Of a stretch of DNA of 32,090 nucleotides, positions 1 to 8,349 are shown one piece after another. The position numbers and the translations under genes were made by a program. The stretch is from Phenylobacterium sp. (GTDB taxonomy: Bacteria; Pseudomonadota; Alphaproteobacteria; Caulobacterales; Caulobacteraceae). The stretch spans positions 1 through 32,090 of the forward strand of contig NZ_JAEUMN010000076.1 in the NCBI RefSeq assembly GCF_016793225.1. The letters run 5' to 3'. Under the pieces are notes generated by a model, which worked only from the letters and a program-made list of their open reading frames with translations, was not told the origin of the DNA and ran no database searches. Every line of letters begins with the position of its first letter. Position 1 is the stretch's first letter.

Positions 1-103
1 AGCCCTTCAGCGACTTGCCGTCGAAGAGCCGGGTCCAGCGCTCCGCCGCGGCCGCGGGCGCGGCGGCCGCGAGAACGATCAGCCCGGCGGCCAGGGCGCG
101 CAT
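1..103 (-). CDS. DUF1080 (3-keto-disaccharide hydrolase-like) protein, N-terminus only
   Basis: Only the first 34 codons are inside the window; the gene runs off the left edge. The visible part is a signal peptide (MRAL start, a hydrophobic LIVLAAAAPAAAA core, likely cleavage after the alanine run) followed by WTRLFDGKSLKG. A W-x-x-LFDGKSLKGW opening of this kind is typical of secreted DUF1080 beta-sandwich proteins, some of which act on 3-keto-glycosides. The ATG overlaps the stop codon of the acyl-CoA synthetase gene (TGATG), so the two are probably co-transcribed and translationally coupled. The assignment rests on a short motif in a truncated protein; the substrate cannot be inferred. Confidence 0.6.
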   Translation of the reverse strand, partial: MRALAAGLIVLAAAAPAAAAERWTRLFDGKSLKG

Positions 104-1644
104 CAGACGATCGTGCCCCCGGTCTTGCCCCAGTAGGCGTCCCGGATCAGGCGCTTGTACAGCTTGCCCGTCGGGTGGCGCGGCAGCTCGGCCATGAAGT
201 CGATGACCCGCGGCCGCTTCACCCCCGACAGGTGCTGGCGGCAGTAGGCGTCGAGCTCGGCCCTCAGGTCGTCCCCGGCGTCGGCCCAGTCCATGGGCTG
301 GATCACCGCCACCACCTTCTCGCCCATCTCCTCGTCGGGGGCGCCCACCACGGCGGCGTCCGCCACGCGCGGGTGGGTGATGAGCAGGTTCTCCACCTCC
401 TGCGGATAGATGTTCACGCCGCCCGAGATGATCATGAAGCTCTTGCGGTCGGTGAGGTAGAGGTACCCCTCCTCGTCCAGCCAGCCCACGTCGCCCAGCG
501 TGGTCCAGCCGTGCCTGTTGGTGCTCTCGGCCGTCTTCTCGGGCGCGTTGTGGTACTCGAACTTCGCCCCGCCCGAGAAGAAGACCATCCCCTCGGTCCG
601 CGGCGGCAGCGGCTCGCCCTCGTCGTCGCAGATCTTCACCTCGACAGGCGGGTTCGCGCGGCCGACCGAACCCTTGTGCGTGAGCCACTCGGCGCTGTTG
701 ATCGTGGTGCGCCCGTTGCCCTCGGTGCCCGCGTAGTACTCGTGGATGATCGGGCCCCACCAGGCGATCATCTGCTCCTTCACCGGGATCGGGCACGGCG
801 CGGCGGCGTGGAACACGACCTTCAGGCTGTCGTGGGCGTAGCGCGCCCGCGCCTCCGCCGGCAGCTTCAGCATGCGCACGAAGTGGGTCGGCACGAACTG
901 GACGTGGGTGATGCGGTGGCGCTCGATCAGCCGCAGGCAGTCCTCGGGGTCGAACTTCTCCATCATGACCACCGTCCCGCCCAGCCGCTGGACGTTCATC
1001 GACCAGCCGAGGGGGGCGGCGTGGTACAGCGGCGCGGGCGAGAGGTAGACCGTGTTCGGGTCCATCCCGTAGAGCGTGCGGGCCCATTCGGTGAGCCCCT
1101 CGGCCGCGGTCAGCGGGCCGCCGGGCAGCGCCCGCTTCACGCCCTTGGGCCGGCCGGTGGTTCCCGAGGAGTAGAGCATCGCGACGCCGGGCGTCTCGCC
1201 CTCCACCGGCGTGGCCGGATGCTTCGCCCGCTCGGCCTCGAACGATGCGAACGGCGCCACCGCCTCGTCGCACATGAAGAGCGCGACCCCGGGCGTCTCC
1301 TTCACCGCCTCGACCACCACGTCGGCCATGGCGCGCGACGCGACGAACGCCTTCGCGCCGGAATCCTGCACGATGTAGGCGACCTCGCCGGCGGTCAGCC
1401 GCGACGAGATCGCCGTGTAGCGCAGCCCGCACCGCTGCGCGGCCCACAGCACCTCGTAGTAGATCGGGTGGTTCTCCATCATGATCGCCACCCCGTCGCC
1501 CACCTGCAGGCCCAGCGCGCGGAACAGCTGGGCGCCTTGGTTCGAGCGCTCGTCCAGTTGGCGGTAGGTCACCGTGTGGCCGGTCCCGGCCATGATGAAG
1601 GCGGGCTTGTCGGGGCTCGTCCGGGCGTGGACGGAGGGGTGCAT
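103..1644 (-). CDS. Acyl-CoA synthetase (AMP-forming, FadD-like)
   Basis: This enzyme activates a carboxylic acid to its CoA thioester through an acyl-adenylate. The ANL-superfamily motifs are present in order: the phosphate-binding loop YSSGTTGRPKGVK near residue 160, the YYAGTEGNG adenine-site motif near residue 300, the hinge region LGDVGWLDEEGYLYLTDR, then GGVNIYPQEVE and the C-terminal catalytic lysine in PTGKLYKR. About 513 aa is normal for the family. I chose the ATG at 1644 (protein starts MHPSVH) because a GGAGG lies 11 nt upstream and it falls directly after the stop of the upstream SDR gene. An ATG at 1662 would overlap the SDR by 17 nt and has no visible ribosome-binding site. Acyl-CoA dehydrogenase, SDR and Rieske genes nearby suggest lipid or ring catabolism. 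The substrate chain or ring is unknown. Confidence 0.9.
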   Translation of the reverse strand: MHPSVHARTSPDKPAFIMAGTGHTVTYRQLDERSNQGAQLFRALGLQVGDGVAIMMENHPIYYEVLWAAQRCGLRYTAISSRLTAGEVAYIVQDSGAKAFVASRAMADVVVEAVKETPGVALFMCDEAVAPFASFEAERAKHPATPVEGETPGVAMLYSSGTTGRPKGVKRALPGGPLTAAEGLTEWARTLYGMDPNTVYLSPAPLYHAAPLGWSMNVQRLGGTVVMMEKFDPEDCLRLIERHRITHVQFVPTHFVRMLKLPAEARARYAHDSLKVVFHAAAPCPIPVKEQMIAWWGPIIHEYYAGTEGNGRTTINSAEWLTHKGSVGRANPPVEVKICDDEGEPLPPRTEGMVFFSGGAKFEYHNAPEKTAESTNRHGWTTLGDVGWLDEEGYLYLTDRKSFMIISGGVNIYPQEVENLLITHPRVADAAVVGAPDEEMGEKVVAVIQPMDWADAGDDLRAELDAYCRQHLSGVKRPRVIDFMAELPRHPTGKLYKRLIRDAYWGKTGGTIV

Positions 1645-1645
1645 C

Positions 1646-2389
1646 CTAGTTCTGGCCTCCATCCACGCGCACCACGGCGCCGGTGACGAACGACGACTTC
1701 GGGCTCGCCAGGAAGAGCGCCGCCGTGACGATCTCCTCCGGCCGGCCCGGACGGCCCAGCGCGTTGTCGGATTTCTCGCGCGCCTCCTCGGTCCAGGCCT
1801 TCGAGATGTCGGTCAGGAACGGGCCGGCCGAGATCGAATTGACCCGCACCTTCGGACCGTACTCGTGCGCCAGCGACACCGTCATGGCGTTCAGCGCCGC
1901 CTTGGCCCCCGAGTAGGGCACCACGCGCGGCAGCGGGACGAGCGCGCCGGTCGACGAGATGTTGATGATCACCCCGCCCTCGCCGTCGGCCATCCGCTTG
2001 GCCACCTGGCTCGCCAGCCGGAACGGCCCCTTGAAGTTGAGGCTGAGCACGCTGTCGAACAGCTGCTCGGTCACCTCGTGGCTGGGCACGGCCGGGCTCA
2101 TGCCGGCGTTGTTCACCAGGATGTCGATGCGGCCGAAGTCGGCGTAGGCGTCCTCGATCAGCCGGTCCATCTCGGCCCACCGCCCGGCATGGACGGCGTA
2201 GGCCTTCGCCCGGCGGCCCATGGCCCGCACTTCCTCCGCCGCGGCCTCGCACGCGTCCAGCTTGCGGCTGGCGATGATCAGGTCCGCGCCGTGGCTCGCG
2301 AACGCGCGCGCCATCTGCAGGCCCAGCCCCCGGCTCCCGCCAGTGATCAGCGCCACCTTGCCGCTGAGGTCGAAGAGGTCGTCGGCCAT
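1646..2389 (-). CDS. SDR-family NAD(P)-dependent oxidoreductase
   Basis: This is a classical short-chain dehydrogenase of 247 aa. It has the Rossmann glycine motif TGGSRGLG near residue 16, the NNAG motif near residue 94, the catalytic serine in INISSTGA and the catalytic YSGAK. The C-terminus ends in VRVDGGQ, as usual for this family. An arginine and lysine soon after the second beta strand (ASRKLDAC) suggest a preference for NADP(H), which is inference. Its stop lies 1 nt before the synthetase start, so the two form an operon (SDR first, synthetase second, then the DUF1080 protein). The 115-bp gap to the divergent acyl-CoA dehydrogenase should hold promoters for both directions. The substrate is likely a hydroxy-acyl or alicyclic alcohol intermediate, but it is not determined by the sequence. 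Confidence 0.88.
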   Translation of the reverse strand: MADDLFDLSGKVALITGGSRGLGLQMARAFASHGADLIIASRKLDACEAAAEEVRAMGRRAKAYAVHAGRWAEMDRLIEDAYADFGRIDILVNNAGMSPAVPSHEVTEQLFDSVLSLNFKGPFRLASQVAKRMADGEGGVIINISSTGALVPLPRVVPYSGAKAALNAMTVSLAHEYGPKVRVNSISAGPFLTDISKAWTEEAREKSDNALGRPGRPEEIVTAALFLASPKSSFVTGAVVRVDGGQN

Positions 2390-2504
2390 GTTCCGCTCCC
2401 GTTTTCCGCCATGCTAGGCCCGAACGGGCGTACCGCTAGGTCAGGCTTTCCGGCGCGGCCCATCCCCCCTAAGTCGGGAGCCTCGGCGGCGCGCGGGGGA
2501 CACC

Positions 2505-3737
2505 ATGGATCTGAGCTGGAGCGACGCGGATCTGCGGTTCCGCGACGACGTGCGGGCCTTCCTCGACGCCGAGCTGACTCCCGCGCTGCGCCACGTGGGC
2601 GAGACCCTCACCAGCGTCTACGCCGAGCGCGACGTCGCCATGCAGTGGCAGCGGATCCTCTACCGCAAGGGCTGGGTCGCCCCCGCCTGGCCCCGCGAGC
2701 ATGGCGGCTGCGACTGGTCGGTGACCCAGCGCTACATCTTCGCGTCCGAGCTGGCGGCGGCGCACGCCCCGCCCCTGTCGCCCATGGGCCTCGGCATGTG
2801 CGGCCCGGTCCTCATCGGCCACGGCACGCCTGCGCAGAAGGCGCACTACCTGCCCCGCATGCTCCGCGGCGACGACTTCTGGTGCCAGGGCTACTCCGAG
2901 CCCGGCAGCGGCTCCGACCTCGCCTCGCTGCAGATGGCCGCCGTGGACGACGGCGACCACCTGGTCTGCACCGGCCACAAGCTGTGGACGACCCACGCCC
3001 ACCGGGCCAACTGGATCTTCTGCCTCGTCCGCACCTCCCGGGAGGCGATCCCGCAGCAGGGCATCACCTTCCTGCTGATCGACATGACCAGCCCCGGCGT
3101 CGATGTGCAGCCGATCCTCTCGCTCAGCGGCGAGCACATCCAGAACCACGTCTTCTTCACCGACGTCCGCGTGCCCAAGGCCAACGTCGTGGGCCGCATC
3201 GGCGAGGGCTGGGGCGTGGCCAAGTACCTGATGCAGTTCGAGCGCGGCGGCGGCGTCTCCACGCCCGGCCTGAAGGTCCGCGCCCGCCGCATCGCCCAGA
3301 TGATCCGCCGCGAGACCGAGGGCCGTCCCGACCTCGCCGCCGAGGCCGCCGCCCTGTCCCGGCAGCTTGCCGAGGCGTCGGTGCGGATCGAGGCGCTGGA
3401 GGCGACCGAGCTCAAGCTGATGGCCCGGCTCTCGGCCGGCGACCCGCCCGGTCCGGAATCCTCGCTGCAGAAGACGGTCGGCACCGAGCTTTCGCAGCGG
3501 CTGACCGAGATCGCTCTGGCCGCCGCGGGCCTCTTCGCCGCGGTCTACCAGCCGCACACCGTCTCGGCGGGCGGCCCGACGCCGCACTTCACGCCGCCCA
3601 ACGACGGCCTCGCCATCGGGCCCGACTACGCACGGACCGTGGCCGCCAAGTACCTCAACGACCGCGCCGGCTCGATCTACGCCGGGTCGAACGAGATCCA
3701 GCGCAACATCATCGCCAAGGGCATCCTGGGCCTGTGA
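2505..3737 (+). CDS. Acyl-CoA dehydrogenase family protein
   Basis: This 410-aa FAD-dependent enzyme would introduce a double bond into an acyl-CoA. Visible features are the N-terminal helical domain (MDLSWSDADLRFRDDVRAF), the flavin/substrate segment QGYSEPGSGSDLASLQ, the beta-domain WTTHAHRANW, and the C-terminal GSNEIQRNIIAKGILGL, which matches the usual ACAD ending. A polar insertion around residues 265-325 (ETEGRPDLAAEAAALSRQ onward) is helical. This subtype, with YSEPGSGSDLASLQ, is common in actinobacterial and alphaproteobacterial steroid or branched-acyl pathways; that association is knowledge-based and weak here. The start ATG follows the sequence GGGGGACACC. The HSD10-like dehydrogenase follows 68 nt downstream on the same strand, giving a likely short operon. 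Confidence 0.92.
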   Translation: MDLSWSDADLRFRDDVRAFLDAELTPALRHVGETLTSVYAERDVAMQWQRILYRKGWVAPAWPREHGGCDWSVTQRYIFASELAAAHAPPLSPMGLGMCGPVLIGHGTPAQKAHYLPRMLRGDDFWCQGYSEPGSGSDLASLQMAAVDDGDHLVCTGHKLWTTHAHRANWIFCLVRTSREAIPQQGITFLLIDMTSPGVDVQPILSLSGEHIQNHVFFTDVRVPKANVVGRIGEGWGVAKYLMQFERGGGVSTPGLKVRARRIAQMIRRETEGRPDLAAEAAALSRQLAEASVRIEALEATELKLMARLSAGDPPGPESSLQKTVGTELSQRLTEIALAAAGLFAAVYQPHTVSAGGPTPHFTPPNDGLAIGPDYARTVAAKYLNDRAGSIYAGSNEIQRNIIAKGILGL

Positions 3738-3805
3738 TCCGAGGCGCCGCAGGGTGAAGCCGGGGGCGTGCTAGACGACGGCGAAATCCAGATCGGGAGC
3801 CACCC

Positions 3806-4600
3806 ATGAAGCTCGACTCTTCCGTCTCCGCCATCGTCACCGGCGGCGCCTCCGGCCTCGGCAAGGCCACCGTCAAGGCCCTGCGCGACCTGGGCGTGAA
3901 GGTCGCCATCTTCGACTTCAACGCCGAGACCGGCGAGGCGGCGGCCAAGGAGACCGGCGCCGTCTTCTGCCAGGTGAACGTGATGGACGAGGCCTCGGTC
4001 GACGCCGGCTTCGAGAAGGCCCGCGCCGCCAACGGCCAGGAGCGCATCCTGATCAACTGCGCGGGCGGCGGCCGCGGCGGCAAGACCGTGGGCAAGAACA
4101 AGGAGACGGGCGAGATCGTGCCGTTCAAGGTCTCCGACTTCTCGTACGTGCTCGAGCTCAACACCGTCGGCACCTTCCGCTGCATCGTGAAGAGCGCGGC
4201 CGGCATGATCGCCAACCTCGAGCCTGACGAGACTGGCGACCGCGGCGCCATCGTCAACACCGGCTCGGTGGCCGCCGAGGAAGGCCAGATCGGCCAGGTC
4301 GCCTATTCCGCGGCCAAGGCGGCGATCAAGGGCATGACGCTGGTCATCGCCCGCGACCTCTCGGGCGACGGCATCCGCGTGAACACCATCCTGCCCGGCA
4401 TCATGGACACGCCCATGCTGGGCGGCCTGAAGACCCGCGCCCCGCAGGTCTACGCCGGCCTCGCCGCCTCGGTGACCTTCCCCAAGCGCCTGGGCCACGC
4501 CGAGGAGTACGCGGACCTCGCCGTCACCATGTGCCGCAACGGCTACCTCAACGGCGAGACCGTCCGCCTCGACGGCGCCATCCGCATGGCGCCGCGCTGA
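3806..4600 (+). CDS. 3-hydroxyacyl-CoA dehydrogenase, type II / HSD10-like SDR
   Basis: This 264-aa SDR would oxidise a 3-hydroxyacyl-CoA to the 3-ketoacyl-CoA with NAD. It carries TGGASGLGKAT near residue 12, an acidic residue ending the second strand (IFDFNAE), which favours NAD, NCAGG near residue 85, the catalytic NTGSVAAEEGQIGQVAYSAAK segment with serine, tyrosine and lysine, and the C-terminal VRLDGAIRMAPR ending typical of HSD17B10/HADH2-like proteins. The insertion around GGGRGGKTVGKNKETG after the NAG motif is also characteristic of that group. It sits between an acyl-CoA dehydrogenase and a Rieske oxygenase on the same strand, consistent with the third step of beta-oxidation. A GGGAG ribosome-binding site precedes the ATG at a normal distance. 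Confidence 0.88.
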   Translation: MKLDSSVSAIVTGGASGLGKATVKALRDLGVKVAIFDFNAETGEAAAKETGAVFCQVNVMDEASVDAGFEKARAANGQERILINCAGGGRGGKTVGKNKETGEIVPFKVSDFSYVLELNTVGTFRCIVKSAAGMIANLEPDETGDRGAIVNTGSVAAEEGQIGQVAYSAAKAAIKGMTLVIARDLSGDGIRVNTILPGIMDTPMLGGLKTRAPQVYAGLAASVTFPKRLGHAEEYADLAVTMCRNGYLNGETVRLDGAIRMAPR

Positions 4601-4673
4601 TCGCGCGCGGCGGCCTTGCGGCCGCCGTACCGGATGGCCACGCTGGCGGCTTGCGACCAACCGGGGCTCCCGC

Positions 4674-5627
4674 ATGCCGTTCCGTGGCTTCGCCGATGTC
4701 TGGACCCCGCTCGTCCCCGCGCGTGACGTGCGGAACAAGCCCGTCCGCGTGGCCCTGGCCGGCGAGGCCCTGGTGCTGTTCCGCGACGGCCAGGGCCGCC
4801 CCGGGGCCCTGATCGACCGCTGCCCTCACCGCGGCGTGGCGCTCTCGCTGGGAAGGGTCGCCGCCGACGGCTGCCTGGAATGCCCGTTCCACGGCTGGCG
4901 GTTCGACGTCACGGGCGCCAACCGCGGCGTGCCCCTCAACCCCGAGGCTCGCCTCGAGACGCTGGGCGCCCAGGCGCTGCCGACCCGGGAGGTGGGCGGC
5001 CTGATCTGGGTCTACACCCGCCCCGGCGCCGTCGAACCGCCCGAGCCGGCCATACCACCCGCCCTCGTCGATCCCGACCTGGCCCGCACGGTCGTCCGCC
5101 GCGACTGGGCCTGTCACTGGACCCGGGCCATGGAGAACATGCTGGACGGCCAGCACCTGCCGTTCGTCCACCGCCGCACCATCGGCCGGTCCCTGCGCCG
5201 CCGCATGCGACCCGACTCGCGCATGGACGTGAGCTGGGAGGACACCGGCTTCGGGGGCCGCATCCTGGCAGCCCTGGATGGACGCGACGGCGGCAGCCTG
5301 CTGGAGTTCTACCGACCCAACATCATGGTGCTGCACATCCCCATCCCGCGGCGCCGGCTGCGTCTGCATGCGCTGGTGGTTCCCGCCGAGACCGGCCGCA
5401 CGCGCCTGATGGTCGTGGCCGTCCGCGACTTCGCCCGCAGCCCGCTTCTCGAGCCCCTGTTCGCGTGGATGAACGGCCGCATCGTCGACGAGGACCAGGC
5501 CGTGGTGGAGTCCAGCGGCCCCGAAGAATGCCCGCCCGCCGCCGAGGAACGCTCGGTCGCCACCGACCGCGCCACCCTCCAGTTCCGCCGCTACTACTAT
5601 GGCGTGCTGCGGGGATCCGGAGCCTAG
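4674..5627 (+). CDS. Rieske [2Fe-2S] ring-hydroxylating oxygenase, alpha subunit
   Basis: This is the terminal oxygenase component of a Rieske non-heme iron monooxygenase or dioxygenase (317 aa). The Rieske cluster ligands are clear: CPHRG and, about 17 residues later, CPFHGW near residues 45-69. The mononuclear iron site is visible as ENMLDGQHLPFVH, with the bridging aspartate and two histidines. The length is short for a dioxygenase alpha subunit and fits the VanA-like or pheophorbide-a-oxygenase-like monooxygenase group. No ferredoxin or reductase gene is adjacent, so electrons must come from elsewhere. It follows the HSD10-like gene by 73 nt on the same strand. The substrate is unknown; an aromatic or steroid-like compound is a guess from context only. 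Confidence 0.9.
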   Translation: MPFRGFADVWTPLVPARDVRNKPVRVALAGEALVLFRDGQGRPGALIDRCPHRGVALSLGRVAADGCLECPFHGWRFDVTGANRGVPLNPEARLETLGAQALPTREVGGLIWVYTRPGAVEPPEPAIPPALVDPDLARTVVRRDWACHWTRAMENMLDGQHLPFVHRRTIGRSLRRRMRPDSRMDVSWEDTGFGGRILAALDGRDGGSLLEFYRPNIMVLHIPIPRRRLRLHALVVPAETGRTRLMVVAVRDFARSPLLEPLFAWMNGRIVDEDQAVVESSGPEECPPAAEERSVATDRATLQFRRYYYGVLRGSGA

Positions 5628-5703
5628 GGGCGAGCTCAGCAAGCTGTGTTGCCACGCTCCGCCTCGCACCCCATCTGCGAGCCAGTCCGCGAAGGCTCGG
5701 GAA

Positions 5704-6273
5704 TTGACGCAGAGACCGACGGAGAGACAGGCCCTGGCGGTCGCCGGGGTGCTCTATCTGGCCGCCTTCCCGCTTTACGGCGGCGGTCAGTACCTGCTGC
5801 AGAACGAACAGCCTTTGGCCGGCCTGGGCCTGATCCTCGGAAACTCGGCCGTCGTTGTCGCCATCGGCCTGCTGCTGCGGCCGATCATCGCCGTGAGTTC
5901 TCCCATGACGGCGGCGGTAGTGCTGTGGGGCCGCGTGCTCGAAGGGCTCATCCTCGCGAGCGGCCCCCTCGCCTATGTCGCGCTGGCCGCGTCGCCCCTC
6001 GCCCGGAGCCTCAACGACGCCTCCTACAACGCCGGGATGATCGTTCTGGGGGCCGCGGGCGTCGTGTTTTCCCTTTGGATGCTCAGGACCCGTCCCGTCC
6101 CACCGGTCCTCGCGGCCATGGGCGTGATCGGCTATGTCGCGCTGGCCGCGGCCATGGTGCTCGAACGCGCCGGGCAGATGACGCTCAGCGGCGGGCTCGT
6201 CGCCGTCGCGGGCATCTTCGAGGTCGTCTTCGCGATCTGGATCATCGCCCGGGGTTTCCGCCCGCGCGCCTAG
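5704..6273 (+). CDS. DUF4386-like membrane protein
   Basis: This is a small integral membrane protein of about 190 aa with roughly six hydrophobic segments: AVAGVLYLAAFPLY, LGLILGNSAVVVAIGLLL, a pair around residues 70-100, GMIVLGAAGVVFSLWML, VIGYVALAAAMVL and LVAVAGIFEVVFAIWII. The opening (TERQALAVAGVLYLAAFPLY) and the spacing resemble DUF4386 proteins, whose function is not known. The start is uncertain. An ATG at 5599 would overlap the Rieske gene by 29 nt and add a hydrophilic, cysteine-containing leader unlike the family. I prefer the TTG at 5704, which gives M-TQRPTERQ and has AAGG 8 nt upstream. No membrane or transport partner is next to it. Confidence 0.62.
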   Translation: MTQRPTERQALAVAGVLYLAAFPLYGGGQYLLQNEQPLAGLGLILGNSAVVVAIGLLLRPIIAVSSPMTAAVVLWGRVLEGLILASGPLAYVALAASPLARSLNDASYNAGMIVLGAAGVVFSLWMLRTRPVPPVLAAMGVIGYVALAAAMVLERAGQMTLSGGLVAVAGIFEVVFAIWIIARGFRPRA

Positions 6274-6821
6274 CCTGCGGCGTGATCCTCCCGAGGATCA
6301 GGCGACGGCGCTTCATTGCGTCACAGCAGGCGCTTTCGAAGGCGAATAGGCGAAAGAGGTCGGTTTGCTGTGGACGGTTCCACCAAGCTCCAGAACAAAG
6401 AAAGAACCTTTGGTTGATCGCGCAGGTTTCTCGCGTAAGCGTTCTGAGGCTTCCGCTGGTTCGGGCGGGGAGTCGGCCGACACCGCCCCCCGCCCACGCC
6501 TCAGACGCGATCCCGCGAGGCCCGGAAGTTGGCTCCCCGAAGGGGTGGCGGTGGCGACCAGGTCGCCGCCACCCCAACAGCGGTCGCAGTTCCGCACCAT
6601 ACGCACAGGCGGAGGCCTGTCACCTCTGAAGCGCGACGGCGGTCGCCGATGCGGTGGATAAACTGCCCGTCTGCCGAGGCCGGTTCGCCGAGCTTGGCTT
6701 GGAACTGGCCGAGCGTCTGCACGAGCGGGCCATGGCCGCCGAAGACACGCGGGACGTGGTCGCCCGCCCGCTTGACTTCGCCTTCGCTGAAGCCAGCCGA
6801 GCGCTCGGGGAAAAGGCGAAG
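6274..6821. other. 548-bp gene-free region with nested inverted repeats (candidate structured RNA)
   Basis: I see no credible gene here; the open frames do not resemble protein families I know. The region contains a long composite stem. CTCGCG (6430-6435) pairs with CGCGAG (6514-6519). Across a TAA/GATCC internal loop, GCGTTCTGAGGC (6439-6450, one bulged T) pairs with GCCTCAGACGC (6498-6508). Inside that, GGGCGGGG (6463-6470) pairs with CCCCGCCC (6488-6495), and the loop holds the self-complementary GTCGGCCGAC (6472-6481). Two further hairpins follow: 6542-6575 (GGGGTGGCGG/CCGCCACCCC, inner CGACC/GGTCG) and 6605-6620 (ACAGGC/GCCTGT). GGGG at 6542-6545 could alternatively pair with CCCC at 6535-6538. 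The strand is undetermined. It could be a non-coding RNA, a regulatory leader or a repeat remnant. Confidence 0.45.
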
Positions 6822-8315
6822 CTAGGCCCGCGGATCGCCTGCCAGGATCGAGAGCCACCGTTTGGCGTCGGCATCGTCCGGCTCGAGCGCAAGGTAGTCG
6901 CGATAGGCCGCCACCGCGCCTGTGCTGTCGCCCTGCCTGCGAAGCGCCTCGGCAAGGCTCCAGCGCGGCCACGACGATTTCGCGAAGACCTCGACGTTGA
7001 AGCGCAGCAGGGCAAGCCCCGCGGCGGAGCGTCCGCGGTGGATCTCGCGCAGCGCCTGCGCATCAAGGAGCCCCTCGCTAGGCCGAATGGCGGGACCCTG
7101 CCCGGCATGCATCGCCCGCGCCGCCTCCGCGCCCTTGGTCAGAAACACCTGCGCCAGGGCCCGGCTGTAGTCGTGCACGCGGCTGATCTGGTCCGCGCCC
7201 GTGAGCAGCTGCTTGATGAACGACACCAGCGCGAAATAGCCGTCCGGTTCGGTGTTGCTCAGGATGCTGAAGCGATATCCGCTCTGAGGCCAAACCATCA
7301 GTTCGCCGGCGACGCCGTCATGCCCCCCGGAATGACCGATGATCCGCTTGCCATCGATCACCACCTCGCTGCACCCCAAGCCGTACATGCCGCGGTGGTA
7401 GGCCTGCCGCCCCGTCGTCCATTCGCGCATGAGCGCGGGAGAAAGCAGATCCCCCCTGGCAAGCGCTGCGCCGAAGCGGTCGAGATCTGCGACCGTGGAA
7501 AAGATGCCGCCATGGGCGGCCCCCACAGGCGTTCGTGGATCCAGATTGGATTGCCAGGCGCCCGGAAGATCGGGCGATCGGAAGTAGCCGTGCGCCATCC
7601 GCGGCGCGGCGATGTCCATGCGCAGCGGCCCCGTATCAACCATCCCGAGCGGCTTCCAGATCGTGCGCGCAAGGTGATCGAAGTAGCGCTCGCCGGTGAT
7701 CCGTTCGACCAGCAGGCCAAGCACCACATAGCCGTTGTTGCTGTAGCTGAACCCTTGACCCGGCGCCTGCACCAAGGGCTCGTCGACAAAGCGTGCGAAG
7801 TAGTCCCGGTTGGTCAACAGAGGCGGGCCGGCATAGGTCGGCAGCCAGGTGTGATGATTGCCGAAGCCCGCCGTGTGGCTCAGCAGCTGTGAGATCGTCG
7901 CCTGTCCCGCATCTGTGTTGGGATAGCCGGGCCAGGCGCTGTTCAGACTCTGATCGAGCCTGAGCTTGCCGGCCTCGACGAGCCGCATCACGGCAAGACT
8001 GGTGAACAGCTTGGGGATCGACGCCGTGTTGAATCGCGTATCGAGCTGGTTGGGGATGCCAAAGCCACGTTCGGCGAGGCCATAGCTGCCTGCGAACACC
8101 ACCTTCTCACCCCGGGAAAGCAGCACCGATCCGCTGAAATCGTCTTCCCGTACGGCTCGCTCAAGCTCGGCCTTGAGCCGCCCTGCGAGGCTAGTCGGCG
8201 TTTTCGCCATCGCCACGCCGGATTCTTCCATCGATAAGACGCTGGACAGGGCAATGGCTCCGAACGCTCGGCGGGTTATGGCAGGCTGGGCGCTTGTCGA
8301 GCCGGCGCGTCTCAT
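6822..8315 (-). CDS. Serine hydrolase, beta-lactamase (class C/penicillin-binding) family
   Basis: This is a 497-aa exported or periplasmic serine hydrolase. A Tat-like signal (ITRRAFGAIALSSVLSM) leads into the beta-lactamase fold with the nucleophile motif SIPK near residue 98, the YSNNGY tyrosine motif near residue 190, and IGHSGGHDG in place of the KTG box. The last ~120 residues (ALAQVFLTKGAEAARAMHAG onward) look like helical TPR-type repeats, a common extension in this family. It is divergent from a MarR regulator, with only 34 bp between the two ATGs and a 12-bp palindrome in that gap, so it is probably that regulator's target. No ribosome-binding site precedes the ATG, suggesting leaderless translation. 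GC is lower than in neighbours (60% in one 60-nt sample at 7261 against 75% in one at 14701). The substrate is unknown. Confidence 0.85.
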   Translation of the reverse strand: MRRAGSTSAQPAITRRAFGAIALSSVLSMEESGVAMAKTPTSLAGRLKAELERAVREDDFSGSVLLSRGEKVVFAGSYGLAERGFGIPNQLDTRFNTASIPKLFTSLAVMRLVEAGKLRLDQSLNSAWPGYPNTDAGQATISQLLSHTAGFGNHHTWLPTYAGPPLLTNRDYFARFVDEPLVQAPGQGFSYSNNGYVVLGLLVERITGERYFDHLARTIWKPLGMVDTGPLRMDIAAPRMAHGYFRSPDLPGAWQSNLDPRTPVGAAHGGIFSTVADLDRFGAALARGDLLSPALMREWTTGRQAYHRGMYGLGCSEVVIDGKRIIGHSGGHDGVAGELMVWPQSGYRFSILSNTEPDGYFALVSFIKQLLTGADQISRVHDYSRALAQVFLTKGAEAARAMHAGQGPAIRPSEGLLDAQALREIHRGRSAAGLALLRFNVEVFAKSSWPRWSLAEALRRQGDSTGAVAAYRDYLALEPDDADAKRWLSILAGDPRA

Positions 8316-8329
8316 GGACGGCAGTTTAC

Positions 8330-8341
8330 GTAAGCGCTTAC
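8330..8341. promoter_or_regulatory. 12-bp perfect palindrome, candidate MarR operator
   Basis: GTAAGCGCTTAC is perfectly self-complementary and sits in the 34-bp gap between the divergent serine hydrolase (ATG at 8315) and the MarR gene (ATG at 8350). MarR proteins bind palindromes of about this size in such gaps, so autoregulation plus control of the hydrolase is the simple reading. Neither gene has a recognisable ribosome-binding site, so the palindrome probably overlaps both promoter regions or transcript starts. Confidence 0.6.
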
Positions 8342-8349
8342 ATAATTCA

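Noticed and set aside
175-1686. Long plus-strand open frame opposite the acyl-CoA synthetase
   Set aside because: It is a high-GC antisense frame with no family motifs; the minus-strand protein has all the adenylation motifs.
6313-6600. tmRNA, RNase P RNA or a second SRP RNA
   Set aside because: None of the diagnostic sequences (tag reading frame, RNase P core, GGAA helix 8) is present.
6501-6821. Minus-strand frame directly after the first serine hydrolase stop
   Set aside because: It has no good start or ribosome-binding site, runs through the structured region, and I recognise no domain; read-through of the TAG is possible but unsupported.
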